Program-made: the position numbers and the translations under genes
Shown: piece after piece, positions 5,558-6,122 of the stretch
How the letters are laid out: every line of letters starts with the position of its first letter
Numbering within the stretch: position 1 is the stretch's first letter
Assembly: GCA_900556055.1 (NCBI GenBank)
Contig: USNJ01000120.1
Span: 1-6,122 of the forward strand
DNA: 6,122 nucleotides
Origin: an uncultured Ruminococcus sp.
Lineage (GTDB): Bacteria > Bacillota > Clostridia > Oscillospirales > Ruminococcaceae
Reading direction: 5' to 3'
The notes under the pieces: generated by a model
Told to the model about the DNA's origin: nothing
The model's input: the letters and a program-made list of their open reading frames with translations, nothing else
The model's database searches: none

Positions 5558-6122
5558 TTATGCAAATCCCTTTTCGGAAAGTAATTTTTCAAACTTCTTT
5601 TCCGATAATATCTCATGCGTGACAAATTCACCGTTATAGAAAAGTGCAAATGCCGTAAATGCCGACGGACATTTCTGCGCCGCATCTTTCGTATCGATAT
5701 GCACAATATTTATCGGCACATTTTTCGATCGTACAATATCTTCAAGCAGCGGAACATACTTCGCCGTAAACGGACATTGACTTGTGTAATACAGCGTAAA
5801 TCCATCAGCCATATCAGTGAAATTATCCTTTGCGCATTTTCTGAAATGCGGCTTTTCGGCATTATCATCGAAAGGAAGGTACATAAGCTCAAAATACGGA
5901 GATGCACTGTCAGCTGCCTGAAATCCTTTGTATGCAATATATTTCGGGTCTGAAAGAAAACCCAGCTTTTTCTTTGATGAGAGTACAACAAGTCCATTTC
6001 TGCCCTGCGATCGGCTGTCATTTATGCATTCTTCAAGCAGAAGATTTGAATAGCCGTGTCCCTTGAACTGCCCCGAGACCCACAGACAGTCGATGTATGT
6101 ATATCCGTCAGCATTAATCGGC
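5558..6122 (-). CDS. GNAT N-acetyltransferase with C-terminal YoaP domain (5' partial)
   Basis: The frame is open to the right edge, with 187 residues visible; the ATG at 5884 is internal and not the start. The N-terminal visible part is the second half of a GNAT fold: W14-V-S-G-Q18-F-K-G21-H-G23 is the acetyl-CoA pyrophosphate loop (Q-x-x-G-x-G), followed by helix L-L-L-E-E-C, then S-S-K-K-K and F-L-S-D-P-K-Y, a pattern I recall from YoaP-type proteins. Residues about 108-187 form the YoaP domain, thioredoxin-like in pattern: L-Y-Y-T-S-Q-C116-P-F-T resembles a glutaredoxin CPxC site with the second Cys replaced by Thr, and C151-P-S-A-F-T-A-F with F-Y-N-G-E-F fits the cis-Pro region. Bacillus subtilis YoaP is about 250 residues, so roughly 60 residues are missing. 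The substrate is unknown. No terminator is seen before the regulator gene. Confidence 0.88.
   Translation of the reverse strand, partial: PINADGYTYIDCLWVSGQFKGHGYSNLLLEECINDSRSQGRNGLVVLSSKKKLGFLSDPKYIAYKGFQAADSASPYFELMYLPFDDNAEKPHFRKCAKDNFTDMADGFTLYYTSQCPFTAKYVPLLEDIVRSKNVPINIVHIDTKDAAQKCPSAFTAFALFYNGEFVTHEILSEKKFEKLLSEKGFA

Noticed and set aside
5558..5884. A free-standing 108-residue protein starting at ATG 5884
   Set aside because: The same frame is open to the right edge and encodes a recognisable GNAT half with an acetyl-CoA loop, so 5884 is an internal Met of a longer protein.
5710..6021. A 103-residue minus-strand open frame in a different frame from the GNAT-YoaP gene
   Set aside because: It overlaps the coding frame with GNAT and YoaP motifs and has no motif of its own.

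Overview
The window looks like chromosomal DNA of an anaerobic, low- to mid-GC Firmicute, probably a Ruminococcus-like clostridium. The basis is strong AAGGAGG-type ribosome binding sites, near-perfect sigma-A promoters, and gene families typical of gut Clostridia (MMPL exporter with a heptad-repeat partner, a desulfoferrodoxin-like domain on an XRE regulator, a GNAT-YoaP protein). The genus is inferred from general resemblance; no search was run.

Left part, plus strand (1-3180): the C-terminal half of an MMPL/RND-type membrane transporter is cut by the left edge. It is followed 20 bases later by an exported 639-residue protein dominated by Leu/Gly heptad repeats. The two form an operon that ends in a GC-rich hairpin and a strong intrinsic terminator (3132-3177).

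Middle and right part, minus strand (3193-6122), read from right to left: a GNAT acetyltransferase with a C-terminal YoaP domain (cut by the right edge); a 194-residue XRE regulator fused to a complete desulfoferrodoxin-like module; a dCMP deaminase whose true start is internal (4785, not 4842); a 67-residue three-cysteine protein whose ribosome binding site overlaps the deaminase stop codon; a terminator (4045-4083); and a monocistronic short-chain dehydrogenase convergent with the transporter operon. The regulator, the deaminase and the dehydrogenase each have their own TTGAYA-N17-TATAAT promoter. I see no terminator between the YoaP gene, the regulator and the deaminase, so read-through along that stretch is possible.

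There is no mobile element, CRISPR array, tRNA or rRNA, and no intergenic stretch longer than about 130 bases. The most interesting points are the XRE-desulfoferrodoxin fusion, which keeps all iron ligands but one (His to Asp); the small cysteine protein locked to dCMP deaminase; and the dehydrogenase that combines a FabI-like nucleotide loop with classical catalytic residues but lacks the tetrad Asn.
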